From Collinsella sp. (GTDB lineage: Bacteria > Actinomycetota > Coriobacteriia > Coriobacteriales > Coriobacteriaceae), in the NCBI GenBank assembly GCA_031295725.1, contig JAUMNV010000151.1, positions 1 through 5,937 on the forward strand: DNA of 5,937 nt. Direction: 5' to 3'. Shown here in pieces: positions 1 to 5,742 of this stretch. Position numbers and translations under genes: made by a program. The notes beneath the pieces were generated by a model. That model saw nothing but the letters and a program-made list of their open reading frames with translations, had not been told where the DNA came from and made no database searches. Position 1 is the first letter of the stretch. Every line of letters starts with the position of its first letter.

Positions 1-123
1 CTCCTCGCCCAAGAAGATGATGCGGTCGTTGAGCAGGCGCGAATAGATATCGTAGCTGCGCTCGCCGCGCGGCGTCTGCTCGATAACGTATGGCACGAGG
101 GCGGAATCGAACTTAGCGATCAT
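1..123 (-). CDS. clpP: ATP-dependent Clp protease proteolytic subunit ClpP, N-terminal part (cut by window edge)
   Basis: ClpP is the serine peptidase that forms a double-heptamer chamber in the cytosol and degrades proteins unfolded by ClpX or ClpC/ClpA. Only the first 41 codons are visible; the catalytic Ser-His-Asp lie beyond the edge. The peptide contains LVPYVIEQTPRGERSYDIYS followed by RLLNDRIIFLG, which is the highly conserved ClpP N-terminus (axial loop plus first helix), so the identity is very secure. Three in-frame ATGs occur, at 133-135, 127-129 and 121-123. I chose the last because GGAG at 130-133 sits 6 nt upstream of it, giving an N-terminus MIAKFDSALVP. The first ATG has only an AGAGAG 2 nt upstream and would add four residues (MEMR). 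The gene follows tig on the same strand after about 150 nt of repeat-rich DNA, the common tig-clpP order, with clpX expected next. Confidence 0.95.
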   Translation of the reverse strand, partial: MIAKFDSALVPYVIEQTPRGERSYDIYSRLLNDRIIFLGEE

Positions 124-129
124 ACGCAT

Positions 130-133
130 CTCC
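130..133 (-). promoter_or_regulatory. Shine-Dalgarno GGAG deciding the clpP start
   Basis: On the minus strand GGAG is followed by six bases and then the third in-frame ATG of clpP (121-123). It overlaps the first ATG (133-135) and directly abuts the second (127-129), so it can only serve the third. Initiation at the upstream ATGs would have to rely on the weaker AGAGAG at about 138-143. Confidence 0.55.
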
Positions 134-148
134 ATTTCTCTCTTGCGG

Positions 149-159
149 ACCAAATTGGT
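149..159. repeat. 11-bp palindrome upstream of clpP (operator candidate)
   Basis: ACCAA-A-TTGGT is a perfect 5+1+5 palindrome (arms 149-153 and 155-159). It can be widened on the minus-strand transcript only through a mismatched position. It lies 26 nt upstream of the chosen clpP start, between the larger hairpin at 170-210 and the ribosome binding site, where a repressor or activator could control clpP. I do not recognise it as a CtsR, HspR, ClgR or CIRCE site, so the operator role is inference. Confidence 0.3.
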
Positions 160-169
160 TCTAGATAAA

Positions 170-210
170 CGTACGGTGCCCGCATGCTATGCATTGGCTG
201 GCACCGTACG
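170..210 (-). terminator. Perfect 11-bp inverted repeat between tig and clpP: possible terminator or attenuator
   Basis: The arms CGTACGGTGCC (170-180) and GGCACCGTACG (200-210) are perfectly complementary and enclose a 19-nt loop. In the minus-strand transcript the hairpin is followed by TTTATCT, a short imperfect U-tract. It could therefore be the tig terminator, since no better one exists downstream of tig. The long loop and weak U-tract leave other readings open: an attenuator in a tig-clpP transcript, an RNA processing site, or a protein-binding inverted repeat controlling clpP. The inverted repeat itself is certain; the function is not. Confidence 0.5.
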
Positions 211-215
211 AAGCT

Positions 216-229
216 ACCGGATAACCGGT
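216..229. repeat. Short inverted repeat ACCGG-ATAA-CCGGT
   Basis: Perfect 5-bp arms (216-220 and 225-229) are separated by ATAA. The repeat lies 6 bp from the larger inverted repeat at 170-210, in the tig-clpP intergenic region. As RNA it would be a small hairpin with a 4-nt loop; as DNA it has the form of a dyad operator. I see no distinguishing feature that assigns a regulator. Confidence 0.3.
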
Positions 230-248
230 GTATAACTTTACCCCATCA

Positions 249-268
249 CGGGCGCACGCATGCGCTCG
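249..268 (-). repeat. GC-rich hairpin just downstream of tig
   Basis: GCGCA (252-256) and TGCGC (261-265) pair across a 4-nt loop. Two more G-C pairs are possible outside one mismatch in the minus-strand transcript. It lies about 20 nt after the tig stop codon but is followed by TGATGGGG rather than a run of T. It is therefore a poor intrinsic terminator and more likely a 3'-end stabilising stem, or chance in GC-rich DNA. Confidence 0.3.
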
Positions 269-286
269 CGGGCAAGGTGGCGAGAA

Positions 287-1585
287 TTACTCGGCGTCCT
301 TGGCGGTCTCGTCGACCTCGGTCACCTTGGCGTTCTCGACCAGGTGGTCGACGGCCTTGGAGCGACGGATGGACTCGCGGACGGCAGGCATGCGGCCATC
401 GGCGATGAACTCGGCCTTTGAAGCCTCGACGTCCTTGACGCCGGCCTTCTCGAACTCGGCGTTGATATCATCCTCGGTGACCTCAATCTTGAGCTCACGA
501 GCGAGGGCGTCGAGAGCCAGGGACTCACGGGCAACGTCGTTGGCCTGCTTGTGCAGGTCGCCGATGAACTGCTCCATGGTCAGGCCGGAAGCGGGCAGCC
601 AGGTGTCCAGCGTCATGCCGCGGGCAGCGAGGTTGGACAGGAAGTTCTGGCCAAGCTCCTCAAAGACGGACTGCTCGTAGTCGGCGTCCATCTCGTCGAG
701 CTGCAGACGCTCGGCGAGAGCGGAGACGCAACGGTTCTCCTTCTCGGCCGGGAGGCGGGAAGCCTTGTCCTGCTCGATCTCGATCTTGATGGCGTCGCGC
801 ATAGCGTCGATGCTGTCGAAGCCAAAGTCAGACTTGACGAGCTCGTCGGTGAGCTCGGGGGTGTTGCGGACCTTGATGCCCTTGACGGTGACCTCGACGG
901 TGTGGGTCTCGGCCTCCTCGCCCTCCTCGGCCTCGTCGGTCCAGGTGACGGACTTGACGTCGTCAACGTTGGCGCCGATCAGAGCCTCGTTGAACTCGGC
1001 GGGGTTGCTGTCGCTACCGGCGATGAGCATACGGCCCTCGGCGGCAAAGTTGTCGGCGTTCTCGACGGCCTTGAGGTCGACGGTAACGTAGTCCTCGGAC
1101 TCGACAGCGCGGCCCTCGACGTCCTCGAAGGTGGCACGGTAGTTGAGGAGCATCTCGACCTGGTTGTTGATCTCGGACTCGGTGACCTCCGCAGGGGGCA
1201 TCTCGATCTCGACAGCGTCGAAGGAGGAGAGCTCAGCGGCGGGACGCAGGGAGAACTCGACGGTGTAGGTGTAGTCCTCGTGATCCTTGGCGAGGTCGAG
1301 CTCCTTGTAGTCACCGCTCTTGGTGGGGACGATGTCCAGCTCGTTGAGGACGGCGGGCTCGTTGGCGGCGATCAGGTCGTTGGTGGCCTGAGCGAGGGTA
1401 GCCTCGGCGCCAAGAGCGGAATCGATGACCGGACGGGGAGCCTTGCCGGCACGGAAGCCCGGGAAGCGGTACTTCTTGGCGGTGTCCTTGTAGGCCTTCT
1501 TGATCGCGGCGTCGACGTCGGCGGCCGGGATGGTGACCGTAGCGGTGAGCTTGGCGTCCCTGACGTCAGAAGCGGTGATGTTCAA
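287..1585 (-). CDS. tig: Trigger factor (ribosome-associated chaperone, peptidyl-prolyl isomerase)
   Basis: Trigger factor docks at the ribosomal tunnel exit and shields nascent chains. From the chosen start the protein is 432 residues, the usual family length. The ribosome-binding domain spans about 1-115 and carries the diagnostic GFRAGK loop at 43-48. The FKBP-like isomerase domain spans about 155-240, beginning near VEGRAVESEDYVTVDL and containing an acidic insertion at 218-227 (EAEEGEEAE). The rest is the helical C-terminal chaperone region with a charged tail. Start choice: the reading frame stays open to an ATG at 1640-1642, and another ATG lies at 1598-1600, but a perfect AGGAGG (1592-1597) lies inside that frame. 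It is 6 nt before a TTG (1583-1585) and 3 nt before a GTG (1586-1588). The TTG gives MNITASDVRDAKLTATVTI, matching where the domain should begin. The gene is followed by clpP on the same strand. Confidence 0.96.
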   Translation of the reverse strand: MNITASDVRDAKLTATVTIPAADVDAAIKKAYKDTAKKYRFPGFRAGKAPRPVIDSALGAEATLAQATNDLIAANEPAVLNELDIVPTKSGDYKELDLAKDHEDYTYTVEFSLRPAAELSSFDAVEIEMPPAEVTESEINNQVEMLLNYRATFEDVEGRAVESEDYVTVDLKAVENADNFAAEGRMLIAGSDSNPAEFNEALIGANVDDVKSVTWTDEAEEGEEAETHTVEVTVKGIKVRNTPELTDELVKSDFGFDSIDAMRDAIKIEIEQDKASRLPAEKENRCVSALAERLQLDEMDADYEQSVFEELGQNFLSNLAARGMTLDTWLPASGLTMEQFIGDLHKQANDVARESLALDALARELKIEVTEDDINAEFEKAGVKDVEASKAEFIADGRMPAVRESIRRSKAVDHLVENAKVTEVDETAKDAE

Positions 1586-1591
1586 CACGTT

Positions 1592-1597
1592 CCTCCT
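1592..1597 (-). promoter_or_regulatory. Perfect Shine-Dalgarno AGGAGG for tig
   Basis: On the minus strand AGGAGG is followed by AAC, then GTG, then TTG. The 6-nt spacing to TTG (1583-1585) is normal and the 3-nt spacing to GTG (1586-1588) is tight, so TTG is favoured. The ATG at 1598-1600 immediately precedes this motif and cannot use it. The longest-frame start therefore adds about 19 spurious residues. Confidence 0.8.
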
Positions 1598-1637
1598 CAT
1601 ACTGCCCAGCTTATCTGAGGTGCTGGTACCTTTATGC

Positions 1638-1668
1638 AACAAAGAGTCGCGACGGCCGAAGCCGACGC
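1638..1668 (-). terminator. Probable intrinsic terminator of tRNA-Leu (UUCG-tetraloop hairpin)
   Basis: On the minus strand an 8-bp stem with one T-T mismatch (arms 1661-1668 and 1649-1656) closes on a TTCG tetraloop (1657-1660), an exceptionally stable hairpin type. It is followed by GACTCTTTGTT, a moderately T-rich stretch. It begins 9 nt after the CCA end of the tRNA, a typical position for a tRNA terminator. The interrupted T-run makes termination likely partial, so some read-through into tig is possible. Confidence 0.5.
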
Positions 1669-1676
1669 AGATGCGT

Positions 1677-1760
1677 TGGTGCGGGCGAAAGGACTCGAAC
1701 CTTCACGGGAATCCCACCAGAACCTAAATCTGGCGCGTCTACCAATTCCGCCACGCCCGC
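1677..1760 (-). tRNA. tRNA-Leu (anticodon UAG), CCA encoded
   Basis: On the minus strand the acceptor arms GCGGGCG (1754-1760) and CGCCCGC (1681-1687) pair perfectly. They are followed by discriminator A (1680) and an encoded CCA (1677-1679). The anticodon stem CCAGA/TCTGG encloses the 7-nt loop TTTAGGT, so the anticodon is TAG (UAG), decoding CUA and, by wobble, other CUN leucine codons. A long variable arm (about TGGGATTCCCG) makes it a class II tRNA as expected for leucine. The T-arm carries GGTTCGAGTCC. Total length is 84 nt with CCA. It sits alone between the xanthine dehydrogenase-type operon and tig, with its own promoter and terminator. Confidence 0.97.
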
Positions 1761-1779
1761 ATGAGCGCACAGATTAGGA

Positions 1780-1788
1780 ATGATAGCA
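1780..1788 (-). promoter_or_regulatory. Extended -10 promoter of tRNA-Leu
   Basis: On the minus strand TGC-TATCAT forms an extended -10 element: TATCAT at 1780-1785 (5 of 6 matches to TATAAT) with TG at 1787-1788. No convincing -35 hexamer lies 16-18 nt upstream, which is tolerated by extended -10 promoters. Initiation about 7 nt downstream would leave a 5' leader of roughly 10-15 nt before the tRNA at 1760, normal for a tRNA gene. Confidence 0.55.
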
Positions 1789-1846
1789 GATACGAACGGC
1801 AAGCGCACGCACACCTTTTACAAGCTCACGACCTCACCACGAGTGC

Positions 1847-1871
1847 AAAAGGCGGGACGAGTTGCCCCGCC
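1847..1871 (-). terminator. Intrinsic terminator of the molybdenum hydroxylase operon
   Basis: On the minus strand an 8-bp stem (GGCGGGGC at 1864-1871 with GTCCCGCC at 1851-1858, one G-T pair) closes on the 5-nt loop AACTC and is followed by TTTT (1847-1850). It starts about 30 nt after the stop codon of the large subunit. It is strong and well placed to separate this operon from the tRNA gene downstream. Confidence 0.85.
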
Positions 1872-1900
1872 CCGCCCATTACGACTTGTTCGCTGACCCG

Positions 1901-4732
1901 CTACTCCCCCAGCAGGGCCTTCTCGGGCGTGATCGGCAGCGAGCGAACCTGATGTCCGGTAGCGTGTGCCACGGCCGAGGCAACGGCGGCGAGCGGCGTG
2001 TTGATGACGACCTCGCCGATCGACTTGGCGCCAAACGGGCCCGTCGGCTCGTAGCTCGGCTCAAAGGCCACGCGAATGCTGCCGATATCCAGGCGCGTGG
2101 GTAGCTTGTAGCTCATAAAGTTGCCGGTGCGCAGGCGACCGCGGTCGTCGTGCTCGACGATCTCGTAGAGCGCATGGCCTATACCCTGGGCAATGCCGCC
2201 CTCGGCCTGGACGCGCGCGAGCGCCTCGTTAATAACGGTGCCGCAGTCCACAGCCGCCGCGTAGTCCACCACGGTCACCTTGCCGGTGGCCTTATCGACC
2301 TCGACCTCGGCAATGCCGGCCATAAACGGCGGAGGCGAAACGGGCAGGCAGGCAGAGGCATGCGAGGTGAGCGCGTCACCGCCCGCGATGTTCTTGACGC
2401 ACAGGTTGGCAAAGTCGCGCAGCGTGAGGTAGCGGTTCTGCTCGCGCGCGGCACGCTCGTCGGACAGGCGCACATACTGACCATCAAAGACCACATCGGC
2501 GACGTCCACGTCCCACATCTGGGCGGCCTTGGCGCAGATCTTCTCGCGCAGCTCAGTCGCGGCGTTCTTGGCTGCCAGGCCCGTCACGTACGTGCCCGAG
2601 CTCGCGTACGAACCGGCGTCGAACGGCGACACATCGGTGTCCACGCCGCGCACCACGATAAGCGAGCTCTCCACGCCCAGCTCCTCGGCGGCAATCTGCG
2701 CCAGGATCGTGTCGACGCCCATGCCGTTATCGGTGGCGCCGGTACCGATGGTAATGAAGCCGTCCTCTTCCAGGCGCATGTCGATGCCGGCGATGTCCAC
2801 GTTGGAAATGCCCGAGCCCTGCATGGTGAGCGCACAGCCCAGAGCACGCACGCGGTCGCCCAGGTCGACGGCCAGCGGCTTGTCGCGCCAGCCGATCATG
2901 TCCATCGCGCGCAGCAGGCAGCGGTCGAGCGCGCAGGCGTTGAGCTTCTCGTTGTAGTACTGCGGCATGACCTCGCCCTCGCGCACGATGTTCTTAAGGC
3001 GCAGGTCGGCAGGGTCCATGTGCAGCATGTCGGCGAGCTCGTTGACGGCGCTCTCCACGGCAAACTGGCCCTGGGTGGCGCCGTAGCCGCGATACGCGCC
3101 GCCACGGTTGGTATTGGTGTAGACGGCGTCCCAGCTAAAGCGGCTCGCCTTCACGTGGTTGTAGATGGGCAGGCTCTTGTGGCCCGAAAGGCCGATCGTC
3201 GTGGTAGCGTGCTCGCCATAAGCACCGGCGTTGGACAGCGTATGCAGGTCGATGGCCGTGATGGTGCCGTCGTTCATGGCGCCCAGCTTAACGGTCATCT
3301 GCATCTGGTGGCGCGAGTTGCCCGCAGTGATGGTCTCCTCGCGGGTGTAGCAGCAATAGCTCGGACGGCCGGTCTGCTGCGTCACGAACGCCACGAAGAT
3401 CTCGCAGCAGCCCGTCTGCTTGGAGCCAAAGCCGCCACCGATGCGCGGCTTAATGACCTGCACCTGTGACTGCGGAATGTCGAGCGACTGCGCGACCATG
3501 CGGCGCACGTGGAAGGGCACCTGCGTCGAGGTGGTCACCGAGATGCGGCCGAACGCATCGGTCGTCGCGAAGGCGCGGAAGGTCTCCATGGGCGCGGTCT
3601 GCGTGGCCTGGCTCGTGTAGGTGCGCTCAAAGACGATGTCGCTCTGGGCGAATGCCTCGTCGAGGTCGCCAAAATCGCTGGTACCGCTGCACACCAGGTT
3701 GCGAGCAACGTCGCCGCCCTGCGGGAACATAAAGGTCACGTCGCCCTCGGGGTGGACCACGATGTCGTTATCGAGCGCCTGGGTAAAGTCGAGCAGGGGC
3801 TCGAGCACCTCGTAGTCGACCTTGATGAGCTTGAGCGCCTTGTCGGCGGCCTCCTCGGTCTCGGCGGCGACGATCGCCACCTCTTCGTTTTGGTAACGGA
3901 CGAGGTTCTCGAGGATCAGGCGGTCGTAGGGACTCGGTTGCGGATAGCTCTGGCCGGCGATGGTAAAGCGGCGCTTGGGCACGTCCTCGTAGGTGTAGAC
4001 GCCCACCACGCCGGGCACCTTCAGGGCGCGCGATGTATCGATGGAGCGGATCTTGGCGCGCGCATACGGGCTGCGCTTGAGCTTGACAATCAGGGCGCCG
4101 GCGGGCACCAGGTCGCCCGTGTAGACGGGACGGCCCTCGAGCAGCGCCTTCGAATCCTTCTTGGGCTGCTTGTGGGTAATCTGCTTGTACGCGACACCGT
4201 CGGAGCTCGTGTCGTTGACGGGCAGCTCGGGCATCTCAAATCCCACCTGCACACCGGACTCGTTGAGGAAGCGAACGATGGCGCGCAGCTGGCTCTCGTA
4301 GCCGCTGCAGCGGCAGAGGTTGCCGGCGAGCTGGCGTGAGAGCTCCTCGCGCGTGGCGACGAGGCTCGGGTCCTCCTTGGCGGCGCGGGCAAGCGCCAGA
4401 ACGTTCATGATGAGGCCGGGGGCGCAAAAACCGCACTGCTCGGCACCTTCGGCAGCCATCGCACGGGCGAGCGCCTCGGACTCGGCCTTGAGGCCCTCGA
4501 GCGTGGTGATGGAGCGGCCCTCGACGCGGGCGGCGGGAACCGAGCAGCTCAACACCGGATCGCCGTCGAGCCACACCGTGCACAGGCCGCAGTTGGTGGT
4601 CTCGCAGGCGCAGCGCACCGACGCGCAGCCCTGCTCGCGCAACAGCGCAAAGAGCATGGTGTCGGGGGCAATCTGAACCTTGACCTTGCGGCCGTTGAGC
4701 GTAAAGGAGAGATCGATGAGTTTGGCAGCCAT
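1901..4732 (-). CDS. Molybdenum hydroxylase large subunit: two [2Fe-2S] domains fused to molybdopterin domain (xanthine dehydrogenase, XdhD-like)
   Basis: 943 residues, intact. Residues 1-80 are a plant-type ferredoxin domain with C43, C48, C51 and C63 (C-x4-C-x2-C-x11-C). Residues 85-160 are the second [2Fe-2S] domain with C100, C103, C140 and C142. From about 195 to the end is the aldehyde oxidase/xanthine dehydrogenase molybdopterin domain. It has GGGFGSKQ at 432-439, AYRGYGATQG at 546-555 (R548 aligns with the substrate-contacting Arg of xanthine oxidase), and GPFGAKSIGE ending in E907, the conserved catalytic glutamate. The expected chemistry is hydroxylation of a purine or other N-heterocycle with water, electrons passing Mo, Fe-S, Fe-S, then FAD on the partner subunit. 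The domain order and C-terminus resemble E. coli XdhD and the family often labelled selenium-dependent xanthine dehydrogenase; Desulfovibrio aldehyde oxidoreductase shares the FeS-Mo order. Q439 replaces the xanthine oxidase Glu. The start ATG overlaps the upstream stop by 1 nt, with GAGG 7 nt before it. No signal peptide is seen, so it is probably cytosolic. The substrate is unproven. Confidence 0.93.
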   Translation of the reverse strand: MAAKLIDLSFTLNGRKVKVQIAPDTMLFALLREQGCASVRCACETTNCGLCTVWLDGDPVLSCSVPAARVEGRSITTLEGLKAESEALARAMAAEGAEQCGFCAPGLIMNVLALARAAKEDPSLVATREELSRQLAGNLCRCSGYESQLRAIVRFLNESGVQVGFEMPELPVNDTSSDGVAYKQITHKQPKKDSKALLEGRPVYTGDLVPAGALIVKLKRSPYARAKIRSIDTSRALKVPGVVGVYTYEDVPKRRFTIAGQSYPQPSPYDRLILENLVRYQNEEVAIVAAETEEAADKALKLIKVDYEVLEPLLDFTQALDNDIVVHPEGDVTFMFPQGGDVARNLVCSGTSDFGDLDEAFAQSDIVFERTYTSQATQTAPMETFRAFATTDAFGRISVTTSTQVPFHVRRMVAQSLDIPQSQVQVIKPRIGGGFGSKQTGCCEIFVAFVTQQTGRPSYCCYTREETITAGNSRHQMQMTVKLGAMNDGTITAIDLHTLSNAGAYGEHATTTIGLSGHKSLPIYNHVKASRFSWDAVYTNTNRGGAYRGYGATQGQFAVESAVNELADMLHMDPADLRLKNIVREGEVMPQYYNEKLNACALDRCLLRAMDMIGWRDKPLAVDLGDRVRALGCALTMQGSGISNVDIAGIDMRLEEDGFITIGTGATDNGMGVDTILAQIAAEELGVESSLIVVRGVDTDVSPFDAGSYASSGTYVTGLAAKNAATELREKICAKAAQMWDVDVADVVFDGQYVRLSDERAAREQNRYLTLRDFANLCVKNIAGGDALTSHASACLPVSPPPFMAGIAEVEVDKATGKVTVVDYAAAVDCGTVINEALARVQAEGGIAQGIGHALYEIVEHDDRGRLRTGNFMSYKLPTRLDIGSIRVAFEPSYEPTGPFGAKSIGEVVINTPLAAVASAVAHATGHQVRSLPITPEKALLGE

Positions 4733-5646
4733 TAGCGCACCTCGCTAGAATCGACGCCGGGCACGCGGCGGCAGGAATACTCGTCCGTGGCAAACTTAGG
4801 TGTCTGCACGGTCTCGAGCTCGCGGGCAAGCGCGGCCGAAAGCTCGATGCCGGCGGCGCGGCGCACAGCCTGGATGGCGAGCGGGGCAGAGATGCGGCGG
4901 CGGTAGTCAGCCGAGCCCCACATGTTGGTGCCGTAGCTCAGGGCACGCACGGATGCGGCCAGGGCGCGAAGCTCATCCTCGGAAGGCTGCTCGGCGGTAA
5001 GGCCACATACCTCGCCCTGCAGCAGGGTCGCGCGCAGCGGGCGGGCACCCACGGTGACATGCCAGCTGTTGTCCCACCAGGCGGCGGTGACGTTCAGTGA
5101 GGGGAAGTCCGTCGCGGCCTTGCGCACGGCCTCGTAGCTCGCACGGTAATCGTGCTTGACGACCACGACATGCTCAATAACGTCGCGCACGTAGCCCATG
5201 TCGACGAACTCGGCGAGCGGCACGCGGCCGGCGCCCGTCAGCTCAACATACGAATCGAGCGCCAGGAACGCCGAGAGCACGTCAGAGAAGCCAAAGCGAC
5301 CATAGATGCTGCCGCCCACCGTGGCGGTGTTACGCAGCTGCACGCCCACGATATCGTGGACGGCGAACTCAAAGACATGGTTGACAAGTGCGTTGAGCTC
5401 GGCATGGCGCTCGAGCTGGCGCAGGGTACACATGGCACCGATGCGAAACTCGGTCTCGGTCTCCTCGATTTGATCGAGCCCGCAGGCCGAAAGGTCAATC
5501 GCCGTCGCCACTCGACGCGAACCCAGGCGCATCCAGATGCCGCCGCCCACAATCTTGTTGTTGCGGTTCTTCTGTAAGAGCTCATAGGCTTCGGCCGCGT
5601 TTCCAACACGGACGTAGGTACCGAACTTGAGCACGTTCTCCCCCAT
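4732..5646 (-). CDS. FAD-binding subunit of the molybdenum hydroxylase (YgfM/XdhB-like)
   Basis: This 304-residue protein belongs to the FAD-binding family of molybdopterin dehydrogenases (PCMH fold). It accepts electrons from the Fe-S clusters of the partner subunit and passes them to NAD+ or another acceptor. FAD-contacting motifs are visible: KIVGGGIWMRLG at 31-42, which matches the family's AGGTDL-type loop, and RNTATVGGSIYGRFGFSD at 105-122, the classical N-x-A-T-x-GG pyrophosphate loop. A C-terminal CO-dehydrogenase flavoprotein-type region follows from about 170 (RKAATDFPSLNV) to ADYRRRISAPLAIQAVRRA at 246-264. The last 25 residues have no clear family match. The ATG at 5644-5646 has GGAGAG only 2 nt upstream. 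A GTG at 5632-5634 preceded by GGGGGAG would begin at LKFGTYV and is a credible alternative. It is the first gene of the operon, directly upstream of and overlapping the large subunit. Confidence 0.92.
   Translation of the reverse strand: MGENVLKFGTYVRVGNAAEAYELLQKNRNNKIVGGGIWMRLGSRRVATAIDLSACGLDQIEETETEFRIGAMCTLRQLERHAELNALVNHVFEFAVHDIVGVQLRNTATVGGSIYGRFGFSDVLSAFLALDSYVELTGAGRVPLAEFVDMGYVRDVIEHVVVVKHDYRASYEAVRKAATDFPSLNVTAAWWDNSWHVTVGARPLRATLLQGEVCGLTAEQPSEDELRALAASVRALSYGTNMWGSADYRRRISAPLAIQAVRRAAGIELSAALARELETVQTPKFATDEYSCRRVPGVDSSEVR
4740..4743 (-). promoter_or_regulatory. Ribosome binding site of the large subunit, with TAATG coupling
   Basis: GAGG on the minus strand lies inside the last codons of the FAD subunit gene, 7 nt before the ATG at 4730-4732. 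The stop TAA of the upstream gene (4732-4734) shares one base with this ATG (TAATG). This fixes the start and suggests translational coupling, which would keep the two subunits in proportion. Confidence 0.75.
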
Positions 5647-5707
5647 CTCTCCACTTGTCCAGTACCTTTAAGTGTACCAAACGTGAGCGCACAGCTCGTG
5701 TCGGGAC

Positions 5708-5742
5708 AAAATGATCCGTTTTCCTCCGTCGTATGCGGATCA
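5708..5742. repeat. 7-bp inverted repeat abutting the gdhA terminator (possible second terminator or interspersed repeat)
   Basis: TGATCCG (5712-5718) and CGGATCA (5736-5742) are perfectly complementary around a 17-nt spacer that contains CCTCCG on the plus strand. In the minus-strand transcript this hairpin is followed by TTTTGT (from 5711 down), so it could act as a weaker second terminator behind the main gdhA one; its first base coincides with the end of that terminator's T-run. It is also the kind of intergenic unit that can be a repeated genomic element, but I find no second copy in this window. The inverted repeat is seen directly; both functional readings are inference. Confidence 0.45.

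Noticed and set aside
551..1618. Long open frame (355 codons) on the plus strand
   Set aside because: It is fully antisense to tig. The translation is dominated by V, L, D and G from reversed GC-rich codons, has no recognisable domain, and trigger factor on the other strand is certain.
1626..1634. GTACCTTTA upstream of tig, repeated at 5662-5670 upstream of the FAD subunit, considered as a shared operator
   Set aside because: Nine bases are too few to be significant in this window, and the distances to the two start codons differ (about 41 versus 16 nt).
1762..1772. The 11-mer TGAGCGCACAG occurs here and again at 5684-5694
   Set aside because: In a 6-kb GC-rich window a few 11-nt matches are expected by chance. 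The two contexts (tRNA leader and operon leader) share nothing else.
1761..1900. Possible tRNA-associated attachment site or integrated element next to tRNA-Leu
   Set aside because: No integrase gene and no repeated copy of the tRNA 3' end was found in the window. The stretch is explained by the tRNA promoter and the upstream operon's terminator.
2150..3469. Long open frame (439 codons) on the plus strand
   Set aside because: Antisense shadow of the molybdenum hydroxylase large subunit. The composition is an artefact of high GC at third positions, and the true protein motifs (GGGFGSK, GAKSIGE) are on the minus strand.
3509..4339. Open frame (276 codons) on the plus strand
   Set aside because: Antisense shadow of the same large subunit, with no domain and no credible independent ribosome binding site.
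5152..5577. Open frame (141 codons) on the plus strand
   Set aside because: Antisense to the FAD subunit gene, with no family resemblance.
5681..5697. CRP/FNR-like dyad (GTG-AGCG-CAC) upstream of the molybdenum hydroxylase operon
   Set aside because: The half-site spacing (4 nt) is too short for TGTGA-N6-TCACA or TTGAT-N4-ATCAA type sites, and the sequence match is poor.
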